Shown: positions 1 through 10,217 of the stretch, in pieces
How positions within the stretch are numbered: the stretch's first letter is position 1
How the letters are laid out: every line of letters starts with the position of its first letter
Assembly (NCBI GenBank): GCA_963805445.1
Contig: CAWDUI010000055.1
Coordinates: 186,001 to 250,000, forward strand
Source of the DNA: JAENVT01 sp963805445
Lineage (GTDB): Bacteria; Actinomycetota; Acidimicrobiia; Acidimicrobiales; Ilumatobacteraceae
Length of the DNA stretch: 64,000 nucleotides
Direction: 5' to 3'
Translations under genes and position numbers: made by a program
The notes under the pieces: model-generated
Told to the model about the DNA's origin: nothing
Seen by the model: the letters and a program-made list of their open reading frames with translations, nothing else
Databases searched by the model: none

Positions 1-2149
1 GACGGTGACGGATCCGGGGGCCGGCATCGCGGTGACGCCCGTGGGGAGCGTGCCGGTCACGAACACGCTGGCCGTCGGGCTGGCAACGGCGTCGACGCTG
101 ACGGCACCCGGCTGCGCGGTGAGGAGGTTGGGGTTCCCCGTAACCGTCACAACGGCGAGGGGAACGGTGCCAGTCTTCGGTCCCGGGGTCAACCAGCCGC
201 TGACCTCGCCACCGTACGACTCGAGCGTGGCACCGGCGATCGTGGTGCCGGGAGGTGCGGTGATGGGAACCGAAACACCACCGTTGCCGCTCACGGTGAC
301 CTGACCGTTCTGCACGTATCCGGTGACGCTGTCGACACCGTTGGTCGCCCACTGCTTCTGCTCACCGAGAACTGTTGCGGCCTCGGTCAGTGTGAGGTTG
401 ACCAGCGGCGTGGCCGGCGTGAACGCGGCCCGATAGGTGCCGAGGATCGACTCGAGCAGGGGGAACAGCAGTCTGTCGTCGGTCATGTTGCTCACGTGGG
501 CATAGAACGGTCGCGGATCGTTGCTGAGGATGAAGCTCAGGTCGAAGGCGGCATCGGTGGGCACGATGTACGACGTGAAGCCGGTCGCTGGATCGAGCGG
601 GGCGATACAGGTCGCGGTGGCCGGGTTGTCTTCGCAATAGCCGCTGCCACCGTTGGCCCGGGTGGTGTACAGCCAGTTGTACTCATCGACCGCCGCGGCC
701 TGCGTCGAAGTGTTGTAGTACAGCGCCGTGGGATGCCGGGGAACTGTGGTCGCACTGCCAACCTGTCGGGCACCGGCATCGCGGGACGCGTCGGAGCCGA
801 TGTGCAAGATGCCGGCCTGGGTCAGTGCTGCACCGAAGTTCGGGTTGTCGACCGGTTGCTGCGGCAACAGGAACAGTCCGGAATGCTCACCACTCAGGTA
901 CTCGCTCGGGTCGAACGGCAAACCCAAGGCCTGTCCGGTCGCAATGTTGTTCTGGATCTCGTTGAGATCGTCGGCCTGCGACACCCAAACCATGTGGCCG
1001 TTGACGTCGGTGGTGCATTGCCACGGAATGACCGTGAAGTTCTGCACGCAGCCCTGGTAGATGTGCTCGAAGCCATGGTTCAACCAACGGAACGACGCAG
1101 CATTGGCGACGAACGCCTGTGTCAATGGATCGGCAGCCAGGTCTGCGTACGAACCGTTGAAGGGGAGTGTGAGTTGATAGTCGTTGGCCTGTTCCCATGC
1201 GACGGCGTGGGTGACATCGGCGGGGGTCATCCGAGCCGAGGTCTCCGGGATCGTGCTGGTGCCGTCGGGGTTACGCGGGCAATCCTCACCCGGAGTGCAG
1301 TTGGCGTCGCTGTTCCACAACGCATCCGAGGAGAACGCGTCGTCGACGTGGAACGTGAAGTTGTTGCGGTTGTACCCGAAGTGCACACCGCGTGTGACCC
1401 AGGTGATGATGCCATGCGACAACGTCTTGAACTGCGGCAACGAAAAGCTCAAGGCAGCCGTGATCACCATCTGCTCGACCCCGGCGTTCGAGTAGACGCC
1501 AACGAGTGAGCCCGTTGCTCCACTCTGCGACGGTGCGCCGATCAGGGTGGTGTAGCTCGCCCCGGGGAGTTGCGCTGCGGGTGCCAGCGGCTCGGCGGCG
1601 TACCCGTAACTGCCGGCCGAGAACGGAACCGGGCCGTTCAGATAGCCGAACCCAGCCTTGGAGCCGGCAACGGTCACGTTCGCTGTCGTACCCGTGAGAT
1701 CAGCACCGGGCGCCACGTCGAGGCCCACGGAAGGATTGGCGTAGTTGTAGCCGTCGACCTCGCGGATCCCGAACTTCGCCTCGTACGTTCGCAGCGCGGT
1801 GCGCTCGGAATCCGACAACTGGCCGAGCATGTAGTCCGGACCCACGACCGCCTGGAAGAAGGCCTCGTCACCCGACGCCAGGAAGCCGGCGGTGAGCAGC
1901 GGGCGCGATCCCGAGTTGAGATCGACAGTCGTGTAGGGCACGCCCTCCACATCCATCTGGGATTGGATCGCATCGACCCACGGAGAGTTGTCGTCGAGCA
2001 ACAACGCCCGCAGATCGACGCGGTAGGGCACGTTCGCTGCCGCTGTCGGAGCAACACTCCACGCCACCACGCTGGCGAGCAGGAGGCAAGCAACGAGCAG
2101 GCACCGTTGGAGCGGCGAGGGGCGGGCGATGCGGATCGCGCGAGCGCAT
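1..2149 (-). CDS. Agd3-like (CE18) secreted polysaccharide deacetylase, copy A, 3' end outside window
   Basis: This is the upstream-truncated twin of the next gene. It continues past the left edge of the window. The deacetylase core is complete: the HVDDAF motif (NodB-type Asp pair) and the HGFEH metal-binding motif are both present, followed by the start of an Ig-like tail. Known fungal Agd3 enzymes deacetylate galactosaminogalactan; secretion and an exopolysaccharide substrate are inferred here. The hydrophobic signal segment (LLVACLLLASVVAW) is in a different frame from the best ATG at 2149 (MRSRDP), so there is a one-base shift near 2100-2130; an in-frame TAG lies just before. The gene starts practically on the stop codon of copy B, so both copies are probably one transcript driven from the promoter near 5,000. 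Parts of the DNA are identical to copy B. Confidence 0.72.
475..1444. repeat. Segment duplicated at offset 2823 (copy at 3298-4267), with identical tracts
   Basis: The two deacetylase genes are tandem duplicates. Within them 475-732 matches 3298-3555 without a difference that I can see, and 1211-1444 matches 4034-4267 with a single synonymous change near 1272, while the sequence on either side differs clearly. This mosaic pattern points to recent gene conversion, or to assembly collapse between the copies. Confidence 0.85.
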
Positions 2150-2181
2150 CGCGTCGGGGTCTACGTTCGAATGGACGATCA

Positions 2182-4986
2182 TCAGATGACCAGCAGACGG
2201 AACGTCCTGGTCGCGCTGCCGTACACGTTGGTTGCCTTGAACGTCAGGGTGTATGTCTTGCTCGTGCCCTTGGCGGGCGTACCGGACAACCGGGCCGTGC
2301 CGTTGTGGTTGTCGACGAACGTGACGCCCTTGGGAAGTGCGCCCGTCATGGTGATTGCGGCGGCGGGGCTACCCGTGGTTTGGATCGTGAATGTGAAGGC
2401 TCGGCCGGTGATGGCCATCGTGCTCGACGAACCCGAGAACGACGGTGCACGGCCGACGGTCAAGGTGAAGGTCTGCTTGGTACTCCCGACGGAGTTGGTC
2501 GCCGTCAACGTGATCGCGAACGTGCGACCGGCCATCGACGCGCTGGGCGTGCCCGACAAGCGTGCGGTGCCGTCGGCGCCGGCCACGAAGCGGATACCGC
2601 TCGGCAACGTCCCGGTTCGCGTGACCTTGGCAACCGGAGAGCCGGTTGTCGTGATGGTGAAATTGAACGCGACGCCGGACTGCGCTGTCGCAGACGCAGC
2701 ACTGGTGAAGGCTGGCGCCTGCGAGACCGTGATGGTGACCTGCTTGGTCTGGGTCGACGATCCGCTCACGGAGGTGATGGTCAACGGGTACGACCCGGCG
2801 GTGCCCAGGGCGGGAGCGCCGGTGATCACACCGGCCCCGGGTGACGCCGTGAACGCGACTCCCGTGGGGAGTGTTCCGGCGAGCGAGATCGTGGGTGCCG
2901 GGCTGCCGGTCGCTGCAATCGTGAGCGTTCCGATCTTGCCGGCGACGAATGCCGTGCTACCGGTGACCGTGAGCACCGAGGGCACCGGCGGAGGCGTCGT
3001 GGTTCCCGGTGCGAGCCAGCCGCTGACCTCGCCACCGTACGACTCGAGCGTGGCACCGGCGATCGTGGTGCCGGCCGGGGCGGTGATGGGAGCCGAGACA
3101 CCGGTGGTGTTGTTCACGGTGATCTGCCCGTTCTGCACGTATCCGGTCACTGCGGCGGCACCAGTCGTGGCCCACTTGGTGTGGAGATCCAGAGCGTTCG
3201 CGGCCTGCGTCAGTGTGAGGTTGACCAGCGGCGTGGCCGGCGTGAACGCGGCCCGATAGGTGTTGAGGATCGTGCCGACCAGCGGGTAGAGCAGCCGGTC
3301 GTCGGTCATGTTGCTCACGTGGGCATAGAACGGTCGCGGATCGTTGCTGAGGATGAAGCTCAGGTCGAAGGCGGCATCGGTGGGCACGATGTACGACGTG
3401 AAGCCGGTCGCTGGATCGAGCGGGGCGATACAGGTCGCGGTGGCCGGGTTGTCTTCGCAATAGCCGCTGCCACCGTTGGCCCGGGTGGTGTACAGCCAGT
3501 TGTACTCATCGACCGCCGCGGCCTGCGTCGAAGTGTTGTAGTACAGCGCCGTGGGGTGCCGCGGGATGGTGGTCGCACTGCCAACCTGTCGAGTACCCGG
3601 GTCGCGGGACGCGTCGGAGCCGATGTGCAAGATGCCGGCCTGGGTCAGTGCTGCACCGAAGTTCGGGTTGTCGACCGGTTGCTGCGGCAACAGGAACAGT
3701 CCGGAGTGCTCACCACTGAGGTACTCGCTCGGGTCGAACGGCAAACCCAAGGCCTGTCCGGTCGCAATGTTGTTCTGGATCTCGTTGAGGATGTCGGCCT
3801 GCGACACCCACACCGTGTTGCCGTTGACGTCGGTGGTGCACTGCCACGGAATGACCGTGAAGTTCTGCACGCAGCCCTGGTAGATGTGCTCGAAGCCATG
3901 GTTCAACCAACGGAACGACGCAGCATTGGCGACCAGGGCCTGGGTCAGCGGATCCGCCACCGGATCGGCGTACGAACCGTTGAACGCCAGCGTCAAGCGG
4001 TAGTCGTTCGCTGCTTCCCACGCAGCCGCATAGGTGACATCGGCGGGGGTCATCCGAGCCGAGGTCTCCGGGATCGTGCTGGTGCCGTCGGGGTTGCGCG
4101 GGCAATCCTCACCCGGAGTGCAGTTGGCGTCGCTGTTCCACAACGCATCCGAGGAGAACGCGTCGTCGACGTGGAACGTGAAGTTGTTGCGGTTGTACCC
4201 GAAGTGCACACCGCGTGTGACCCAGGTGATGATGCCATGCGACAACGTCTTGAACTGCGGCAACGAGAAACTGAATGCAGCGGTGATCACCATCTGCTCG
4301 ACCCCGGCGTTCGAGTACACACCCAGGAGCGAACCGGTCGTACCGTTCGGCAACGTTTCTCCGACCAAGGTGGTGAAGGTCGCCCCCGCCGGCAACGACG
4401 CAGCTGGCAGTGGCGCGGCGAGAAAGCTGTAGCTACCGATCGAGAACGGGACAGGACCGTTCAGATAACCGAAGCCGCTGTTCTTTCCGGCTGCGGTCAC
4501 GGTCGCCGTCGTTCCGTTGATGTCACCGACGACAGCGGGCACGTCGAGGCCCACGGTCGGGTTGGGGTAGTTGAATCCGTCGACCTCGCGGATCCCGAAC
4601 TTCGCCTCGTACGCACGCAACGAGGTGCGCTCCGCATCCGACAACTGGCCGAGCACGTAGTCCGGACCGACGACCGCCTGGAAGAACGCCTCGTCACCCG
4701 AGGAGAGAAACGCATCGGTGACCGCCTGGCGTGACGCCGACCCGAGGTCCACCGACGTGTAGGGCACGCCCTCCACATCCATCTGGGATTGGATCGCATC
4801 GACCCACGGAGAGTTGTCGTCGAGCAACAACACGCGCAGGTCGATCCGCGACGCGGAGGCCGCCGCCGATGAGGAGCCGCCGCCCAATGTCGTCACACCT
4901 GCGGTGAGCAGGGTGATCACGAGCATGCAGCGGCGCAGCACGCCATGCAGAGGTGGATTGATGGACAGGCGATCTGAGCCACGCAT
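2182..4986 (-). CDS. Agd3-like (CE18) secreted polysaccharide deacetylase, copy B
   Basis: A 934-residue protein with an N-terminal signal sequence (hydrophobic MLVITLLTAG around residues 21-30). Next comes a Rossmann-like segment starting RIDLRVLLLDDNSPW, then a deacetylase core with HVDDAF near residue 269 and HGFEH near residue 364, giving the Asp-His-His metal site of carbohydrate esterases. The tail, about residues 668-934, holds three Ig-like (He_PIG type) repeats ending in patterns such as ARLSGTPA. The layout recalls Agd3, the fungal galactosaminogalactan deacetylase of family CE18. The family call is from motif memory, not a search. It reads away from the PelF-like operon across a shared promoter region, which suggests it trims N-acetyl groups from the polymer made by that operon. 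The Ig tail probably binds cell wall or polymer. Confidence 0.75.
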   Translation of the reverse strand: MRGSDRLSINPPLHGVLRRCMLVITLLTAGVTTLGGGSSSAAASASRIDLRVLLLDDNSPWVDAIQSQMDVEGVPYTSVDLGSASRQAVTDAFLSSGDEAFFQAVVGPDYVLGQLSDAERTSLRAYEAKFGIREVDGFNYPNPTVGLDVPAVVGDINGTTATVTAAGKNSGFGYLNGPVPFSIGSYSFLAAPLPAASLPAGATFTTLVGETLPNGTTGSLLGVYSNAGVEQMVITAAFSFSLPQFKTLSHGIITWVTRGVHFGYNRNNFTFHVDDAFSSDALWNSDANCTPGEDCPRNPDGTSTIPETSARMTPADVTYAAAWEAANDYRLTLAFNGSYADPVADPLTQALVANAASFRWLNHGFEHIYQGCVQNFTVIPWQCTTDVNGNTVWVSQADILNEIQNNIATGQALGLPFDPSEYLSGEHSGLFLLPQQPVDNPNFGAALTQAGILHIGSDASRDPGTRQVGSATTIPRHPTALYYNTSTQAAAVDEYNWLYTTRANGGSGYCEDNPATATCIAPLDPATGFTSYIVPTDAAFDLSFILSNDPRPFYAHVSNMTDDRLLYPLVGTILNTYRAAFTPATPLVNLTLTQAANALDLHTKWATTGAAAVTGYVQNGQITVNNTTGVSAPITAPAGTTIAGATLESYGGEVSGWLAPGTTTPPPVPSVLTVTGSTAFVAGKIGTLTIAATGSPAPTISLAGTLPTGVAFTASPGAGVITGAPALGTAGSYPLTITSVSGSSTQTKQVTITVSQAPAFTSAASATAQSGVAFNFTITTTGSPVAKVTRTGTLPSGIRFVAGADGTARLSGTPSASMAGRTFAITLTATNSVGSTKQTFTLTVGRAPSFSGSSSTMAITGRAFTFTIQTTGSPAAAITMTGALPKGVTFVDNHNGTARLSGTPAKGTSKTYTLTFKATNVYGSATRTFRLLVI

Positions 4987-5263
4987 GGTGGTAGACCCTC
5001 ACTTTCGAGCTGTCGGTCGCCGAACGCGGCCAGCGGGCTGATGGTAAGAGCGGATCCGCGGACCGAGAACCCTGAATCTGCCCCGACCCCAATCATCAGG
5101 GGGGTGCCGTCGAGACGTCAGGGTATGGGGGTCCGCGCACCAGGGTGGTGCCCCGCAAAGACTCGGGATGCGCGAACGACCGACCGCACTTACCATCGGC
5201 TCACACGACAAGAGCACTCACCAATTCCGGTGAGACCGCCCGATGGACGACGGAAGCGGTGAG
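4987..5263. promoter_or_regulatory. Divergent promoter region with paired inverted motif
   Basis: This 277-base gap separates the minus-strand deacetylases from the plus-strand glycosyltransferase operon. It carries the nine-base word GATGGTAAG at 5040-5048 and its exact complement CTTACCATC at 5189-5197. The match extends to about 16 of 19 bases when flanks are included. In each case the motif reads CTTACCATC in the direction of transcription and lies roughly 55-75 bases before the start codon. A common activator site or promoter element for both arms is inferred; no clear -35/-10 pair was assigned. Confidence 0.5.
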
Positions 5264-6848
5264 ATGAACATGGGACGAACGGTGACAGCGCCATACGAGC
5301 TACGGCTCGATGCGGCGACGGACACCAAGCCGTCGCGCCTCGTGTTCCCGAAGGTCGAGACCAGTCGCCCGTTTCATGTTCGTGCCGAAGACCGCTCCCT
5401 GAACATCTCACTGATCACCGAGGGCACGTACCCCTTCCACGATGGTGGCGTCAGCGTGTGGTGCGATCAGATCGTGCGTGGGCTCGCCCCCGACCGGTTC
5501 CGCATCGATGCGATCACCGCCGGGCTCGACGACACCGCGTGCTGGATGTTCCCCGAGAACGTGGTCGAGGTTCGCCGCATCCCCTTGTGGGGTCCCCCAC
5601 GACGAAGGCGGCCTGCGCTTCGCCTCGATTCCTCGATTCGTCCGGCGCTCGAGCAGTTCCTGATGTCGATCGCCACCGACGATGCCGAAGGCGCATTCCG
5701 ACCCAGTCTCGAAACCCTGGCAGTCCATGCCCGTGACGGAAGGCTTGCCGATGCCTTGTGCACCAACGAGGCAGTGGAGCTGACCCTCCAAGCCATGCGA
5801 TCGACCACCGTCGCCCGCCGCTACATCGCGACCGGAGCGGTTCAGGTTCCCACCATCGCCGATGCCACCAACTCGTTGAGCCTGCTCGATCACTTGCTTC
5901 AGCCCCTCACCGTCGGCCCGCCCGAGGTCGACCTGTGCCACGCCTCGTCCAACGGTCTCAGCGCGCTAGTCGCAATGTCTGCCAAGTGGACGCACGGCAC
6001 GCCATTCCTGCTGACCGAGCACGGCGTGTACCTGCGCGAGCGGTACATGGAGTACGCGCCCGGCTCGATTCCGCAGGCACGCCGCGCGATTCCTGCTCGG
6101 CTTCTACAAGCAGCTCACACTCGCCGCCTACCAGATGGCAGACGCCATCGCTCCGGGCAGCGACTACAACCGCCGCTGGCAGCAGGCCAATGGCGCCGAC
6201 GTCGACAAGATCGAGCCGATCCACAACGGAATCGATCTCAACGAGTTCGCCTCGACCCCCGCCGACGTCGAACATCCGACGCTCGTGTGGGTTGGCCGCA
6301 TCGACCCGTTGAAGGACGTCAAGACGCTGCTCCGAGCGTTCGCACGAGTCCGCATGGCTATACCGAACGCGCTGCTGCGCATCTACGGCGGTACACCGCT
6401 CGGCAACGAGGGGTACCTCCGCGAGTGCCTCGATCTGCGCGGCCAGCTCGGTCTCGACGACAGTGCTGCCTTCGAGGGGCGCGTCCGTTCGATCTCCGAC
6501 GCCTATCTCAGCGGCGATGTCGTCGTTGCCACCTCGATCTCGGAGGGCTTCCCCTACGCCGTGCTCGAGGCGATGGCTTCGGGTCGGGCAATGATCGCGA
6601 CCGACGTCGGCGGTGTGTCCGAAGCCATCGACGACACCGGGATCATGGTGCCGCCGCAGGACGAGATCAGCCTCGCCAACGCATGCGTCGAACTCCTCCT
6701 CGACGCTCGACTCCGCACGCAGCTGGCATCTCGTGGGCGTGAGCGGGTCCGGTCGCGCTTCATGGTCGAGCTCACCCTCGAACGTCATGGCGAGCTGTAC
6801 GACGATCTCGTCGACGCGGCCCGTGAAGCGACGGGGCGGCAGTCATGA
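5264..6848 (+). CDS. PelF-like family 4 glycosyltransferase (frameshifted)
   Basis: The N-terminal ISLITEGTYPFHDGG motif near residue 49 is the hallmark of PelF, the soluble glycosyltransferase that polymerises the Pel exopolysaccharide from a UDP-N-acetylhexosamine. The C-terminal half carries the GT4 signatures VGRIDPLKD and EGFPYAVLE (the EX7E catalytic motif). The two halves are in different frames: the first frame is lost near 6,075-6,095 and the true reading LLGFYKQLTLAAYQMADA continues in the next frame, so one base is missing or added. ATG 5264 was chosen over ATG 5243 because GGAAG sits eight bases before it. The total is about 528 residues, normal for PelF. It is first in an operon with the membrane protein, whose ATG overlaps its stop codon. 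The nucleotide-sugar donor cannot be read from the sequence. Confidence 0.85.
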
Positions 6849-8306
6849 GCGCCCGAATGGCCGCCCGGTTGCAATCACCCGCCGCCGACTCGATCGACGT
6901 CCACGAATGGCTCGAGCGCGTCGAAGACAACACCGAGTACGCGGCCAATGGCCTCTCGCCACTCGCGACCGTGTGCGCTTCCGCCGTCGATCCCTTGGAG
7001 ATCGCCGTGGCGTTGGAAGTTGCCGGCATCAGTCACGCGGTTGCGACCGGACGCTACAACCGGGCCGACGTCTTCTCCATCGCCCGCTCGCTGTGGAACC
7101 GGATACCTCTCCGTCCGGTGTCGACCCCTGCCGCCGTACTGCCTCGGTCGGGAAACCGCAGTGACCTGGCGCGGCGGCGTGCTCTACGCGCTGCCGGCGT
7201 TGATGTTGCTGGCGTTGACTTCGGCGTTCGATCTGAGCTTGGCTCGATGGGTCCTGCCGCTGGCCATCAGCTGGGGTTGGGGCCTCGGACAGGTGACGGC
7301 GTTCATCGGCTATCGGATGCAGGTCGGTGCCAACCGCAAGCACGAGGCAACGGTCATGGCCCGCGTCATCGTCGTTGCGACTCTCGCCACCCTGGTGGTC
7401 TCGACGATCGCCGCGCTCGGCTTCGGGGGCGGCATCACCGCGGTCTCCGCTGCCACCGGACTGGTGACCTACATGGTCGTCAGCGCCATCCTGCTGATGC
7501 GCCTCGAGGAGAAGTGGCTGGCACTGCTGCTCGCGCCGGGCGCTCTCGCCTCGGTCCTGGTCCTCGCCATGTCGGACAGCTCCCTTCTCACCCGCTTGCT
7601 CGCGGCCGTCGCGGTCGGCGGATCGTTCGTTGCTGTCGTGTGCCGTGCGGTTCGCCACGCTCGTCTCCGCGCAGGGGGCATTCGTCCCTTCGTGCGCAGC
7701 GACATCGTCGTTGCCTCGGGTCACCTCTTCCACGGGATTCTGTGCGGTCTGGCGTTGACCATCGTTGTGATCCAGGTTGGCGACGCGTCGCCTGCCGACA
7801 ACTTCGCCCGCATGCTCCTGCCTGTCCCGCTGCTCGCAACGCTCGGCGTGATGGAGTGGCAACTGCGTACCTTCCGGTCGCGTATCGCCAAGCTCACCAA
7901 CTCGCTGGGCAGTGCTCGACAGTTCCCCAAGCTCGCGTGGCGTGAGTTCCTCCGTTCATGCGCCATCTGCGTGTCGGCGACCGTGTCGACCGCGCTGGCG
8001 GTCGTGATCGCAGTCCAGATCCACGGCGGCGGCCTCGCCGTGGGCGCTCTGTCCGTCGAGTGCGCCCTCGCCGCTGTGTTCTTCTCCGACCTGATCCTCG
8101 TGCTGCTCGACCGGCTCGACCTCGTCCTGCGCTCGTGGATCACCGGTGTCGTCCTCGGCGGCATCGCGTTGGTCGCGCTGCTCATCTCCACCAACAGCCC
8201 CACCGATCTCGTTGCCTTCTGGGCCGGCTGCGCTCTCGTCTCGGCCGTCCTGATCTCACTCCTGTTCCACGCTCGCGCGGTGGTGTCCATCGCGATGAAC
8301 CACTGA
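6845..8306 (+). CDS. Polytopic membrane protein in the PelG position (frameshifted)
   Basis: The start codon overlaps the glycosyltransferase stop (ATGA). About 100 soluble residues are followed by roughly 12-13 hydrophobic segments, beginning GGVLYALPALMLLAL and running to the C-terminus. PelG, a multi-pass flippase-like exporter, always accompanies PelF, so export of the polymer is a reasonable inference from position and topology, but I do not recognise conserved PelG residues. A frame change occurs between about 7,095 and 7,150: the N-terminal part (ADVFSIARSLWNRIP) and the membrane part are in different frames. Combined length is about 486 residues. Alternatives are a Wzx-like transporter or a membrane protein specific to this type of cluster. 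Confidence 0.6.
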
Positions 8307-8351
8307 CCCTTCTTCCTCACCCCCAACCACGACTGAAAGCACCACATCGAA

Positions 8352-9347
8352 ATGACTGCCAACACCATCGCCGTCACCGGCTCCGAGGGATTCATCGCAT
8401 CCCACCTCGTCGAGGCTCTCGTGCAACGCGGTCACACCGTGCGCGCAATGGTCCAGTACAACTCGTTCTCGTCCGCAGGCTGGCTCGACAAGATGGCACC
8501 TGAGGTGCTCGAGCACGTCGACATCGTGATGGGCGACGTTCGCGATCACCGGTCGGTGATGGATCTCACCAACGGCGTCGACGCGGTGTGCCATCTGGCC
8601 GCACTGATCGCGATCCCCTACTCGTACCAGGCTCCCGAGTCGTATCTCGCCACGAACGCGGCGGGGACGTTGAACATCCTCGAGGCGGCCCGCACCCACG
8701 GCACGCCGCGTGTGATCCACACCTCGACCAGCGAGGTCTACGGAACGGCGCTCACGGTGCCGATCGCCGAGACGCACCCCCTGCAGGCCCAGTCGCCATA
8801 CTCGGCGTCGAAGATCGCCGCCGACAAGTTCGCCGAGAGCTATCACCTGAGCTTCGACGTTCCCGTCGTCACCCTTCGGCCGTTCAACACCTACGGCCCG
8901 CGCCAGTCGGCTCGCGCCGTGATCCCCACCACGATCTCCCAAATCGCCGCCGGCAAGCGCGAGATCCAACTGGGCGCACTCGACCCGACACGCGACTTCA
9001 ACTTCGTGCTCGACACGGTCAACGCCTTCCTCGCACTGCTCGACGCCGACAACTCGGTACTCGGCGGAACGTTCAACGCCGGCTCCGGTGGTGAGATCTC
9101 GATCGGCGATCTCGTCAAGTTGATCGCAGCCGTGATGGAGACAGAGGTCGAGGTCACCCTCGATCCCGCCCGCGTGCGACCGGCCGGTTCCGAAGTCATG
9201 CGGCTTGTCTGCGACTCGACCCTCCTTCAGGACGCCACGTCGTGGAAGCCCCAGTACACGCTGGAAGAAGGCCTCTCACAGACCGCCAACTGGTTCTGCA
9301 ACCCGGTGAACCTCGCCTCGTATCACACCGACCGATACAACATCTAA
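8352..9347 (+). CDS. LegB-like NAD-dependent nucleotide-sugar 4,6-dehydratase / epimerase (SDR)
   Basis: A 331-residue extended SDR. It has the NAD-binding glycine motif GSEGFIASH at the N-terminus, the TSTSEVYGT active-site strand, and Tyr150 and Lys154 in YSASK. The sequence QYNSFSSAGWLD near residue 37 is typical of the LegB group, which removes water from a nucleotide-activated N-acetylglucosamine in legionaminic acid synthesis. In this cluster it more likely prepares the nucleotide-activated amino sugar for the PelF-like enzyme, but the product is not certain; 4-epimerase activity cannot be excluded. It follows the membrane gene after 45 bases and precedes the nucleotidyltransferase by 12 bases. 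Confidence 0.82.
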   Translation: MTANTIAVTGSEGFIASHLVEALVQRGHTVRAMVQYNSFSSAGWLDKMAPEVLEHVDIVMGDVRDHRSVMDLTNGVDAVCHLAALIAIPYSYQAPESYLATNAAGTLNILEAARTHGTPRVIHTSTSEVYGTALTVPIAETHPLQAQSPYSASKIAADKFAESYHLSFDVPVVTLRPFNTYGPRQSARAVIPTTISQIAAGKREIQLGALDPTRDFNFVLDTVNAFLALLDADNSVLGGTFNAGSGGEISIGDLVKLIAAVMETEVEVTLDPARVRPAGSEVMRLVCDSTLLQDATSWKPQYTLEEGLSQTANWFCNPVNLASYHTDRYNI

Positions 9348-9359
9348 GGAGCATCTGCC

Positions 9360-10217
9360 ATGTATTCAGATCTCAACGGAACTCATCCAGATCGTCGCTC
9401 GTCCGCCTCGCCCGGCCGCAATGGCTCCTCGTCGGCAGCCGGCGTTCTCACCCTCGAACGGCCGGTGATGACACCGATCGTGGAGCACAAGACCAAAGTA
9501 GCCCGACACGCCGTGATCGTCGCCGGGGGCCAGGGCGTTCGCCTGCGGCCGTACACGACACTGATCCCCAAGCCACTCGTGCCGATCGGCGACAAGTACT
9601 CGATCCTCGAGATCGTGCTGATGCAACTCGCAGCACAGGGCTTCGAGCAGGTCACCTTGGCCATCGGCCATCTCGGCAACCTGATTCGCGCGTTCGTCGG
9701 AGATGGTTCGCAGTGGGGCATCGAAGTCTCGTACTTGCAGGAATCCTCGCCGTTGGGAACCATCGGCCCGGCCCTGATGGTGCTCGACGACTGCCCCGAG
9801 AACTTCCTCGTGATGAACGGCGACGTGCTCACCGACATCGACTACGGCGACCTGTTGGACACTCACATCGAGTCGAAGGCGCCGCTGACCATCGCAACCA
9901 ACGAGCGCGAGACCCGTATCGACTTCGGCGTTCTGGATCTGTGCAACAACGCCGTCACCAGTTTCCGTGAGAAGCCGACCATGACATACGCCGTCAGCAT
10001 GGGCGTGTACGCGGTGTCTCGCCAATCCCTGCTCCGCTACCCGGCGGGGCTGCCACTCGGCTTCGACGACCTCATCATCGATCTGCTCGAAGGAGGCGAG
10101 AACCCGGCCAGCTACCCGTTCTCGGGATACTGGCTCGACATCGGTCGGCCCGACGACTACGACAGGGCGAACCGCGAGTTCGAATCCGTCAAGTCGAGTC
10201 TGCTTCGACACCTCTGA
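9360..10217 (+). CDS. Sugar-1-phosphate nucleotidyltransferase (RmlA/GMP family)
   Basis: A strong AAGGAG site lies eleven bases before ATG. After a 50-residue leader the NTP-transferase fold begins with VAGGQGVRLRPYT and IPKPLVPIGDK, the nucleotide-binding signature; NGDVLTDIDY supplies the metal-binding Asp, followed by SFREKPT and a C-terminal GYWLDIGRPDDYDRAN. The enzyme joins a sugar-1-phosphate to an NTP and so should provide the activated sugar used by its SDR neighbours. Base specificity is not evident. It shares the TGATG stop-start overlap with the next gene. In legionaminic acid loci a similar pairing of nucleotidyltransferase and LegB exists, but no CBS or sialate-type genes are seen here. 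Confidence 0.88.
   Translation: MYSDLNGTHPDRRSSASPGRNGSSSAAGVLTLERPVMTPIVEHKTKVARHAVIVAGGQGVRLRPYTTLIPKPLVPIGDKYSILEIVLMQLAAQGFEQVTLAIGHLGNLIRAFVGDGSQWGIEVSYLQESSPLGTIGPALMVLDDCPENFLVMNGDVLTDIDYGDLLDTHIESKAPLTIATNERETRIDFGVLDLCNNAVTSFREKPTMTYAVSMGVYAVSRQSLLRYPAGLPLGFDDLIIDLLEGGENPASYPFSGYWLDIGRPDDYDRANREFESVKSSLLRHL

Noticed and set aside
496..4734. Long plus-strand open frames (496-1509, 1570-2844, 2129-3259, 3181-4734) opposite the deacetylase genes
   Set aside because: They are Arg/Gly/Val-rich antisense frames, duplicated with the genes, and have no recognisable domain; the minus strand carries signal peptides and catalytic motifs.
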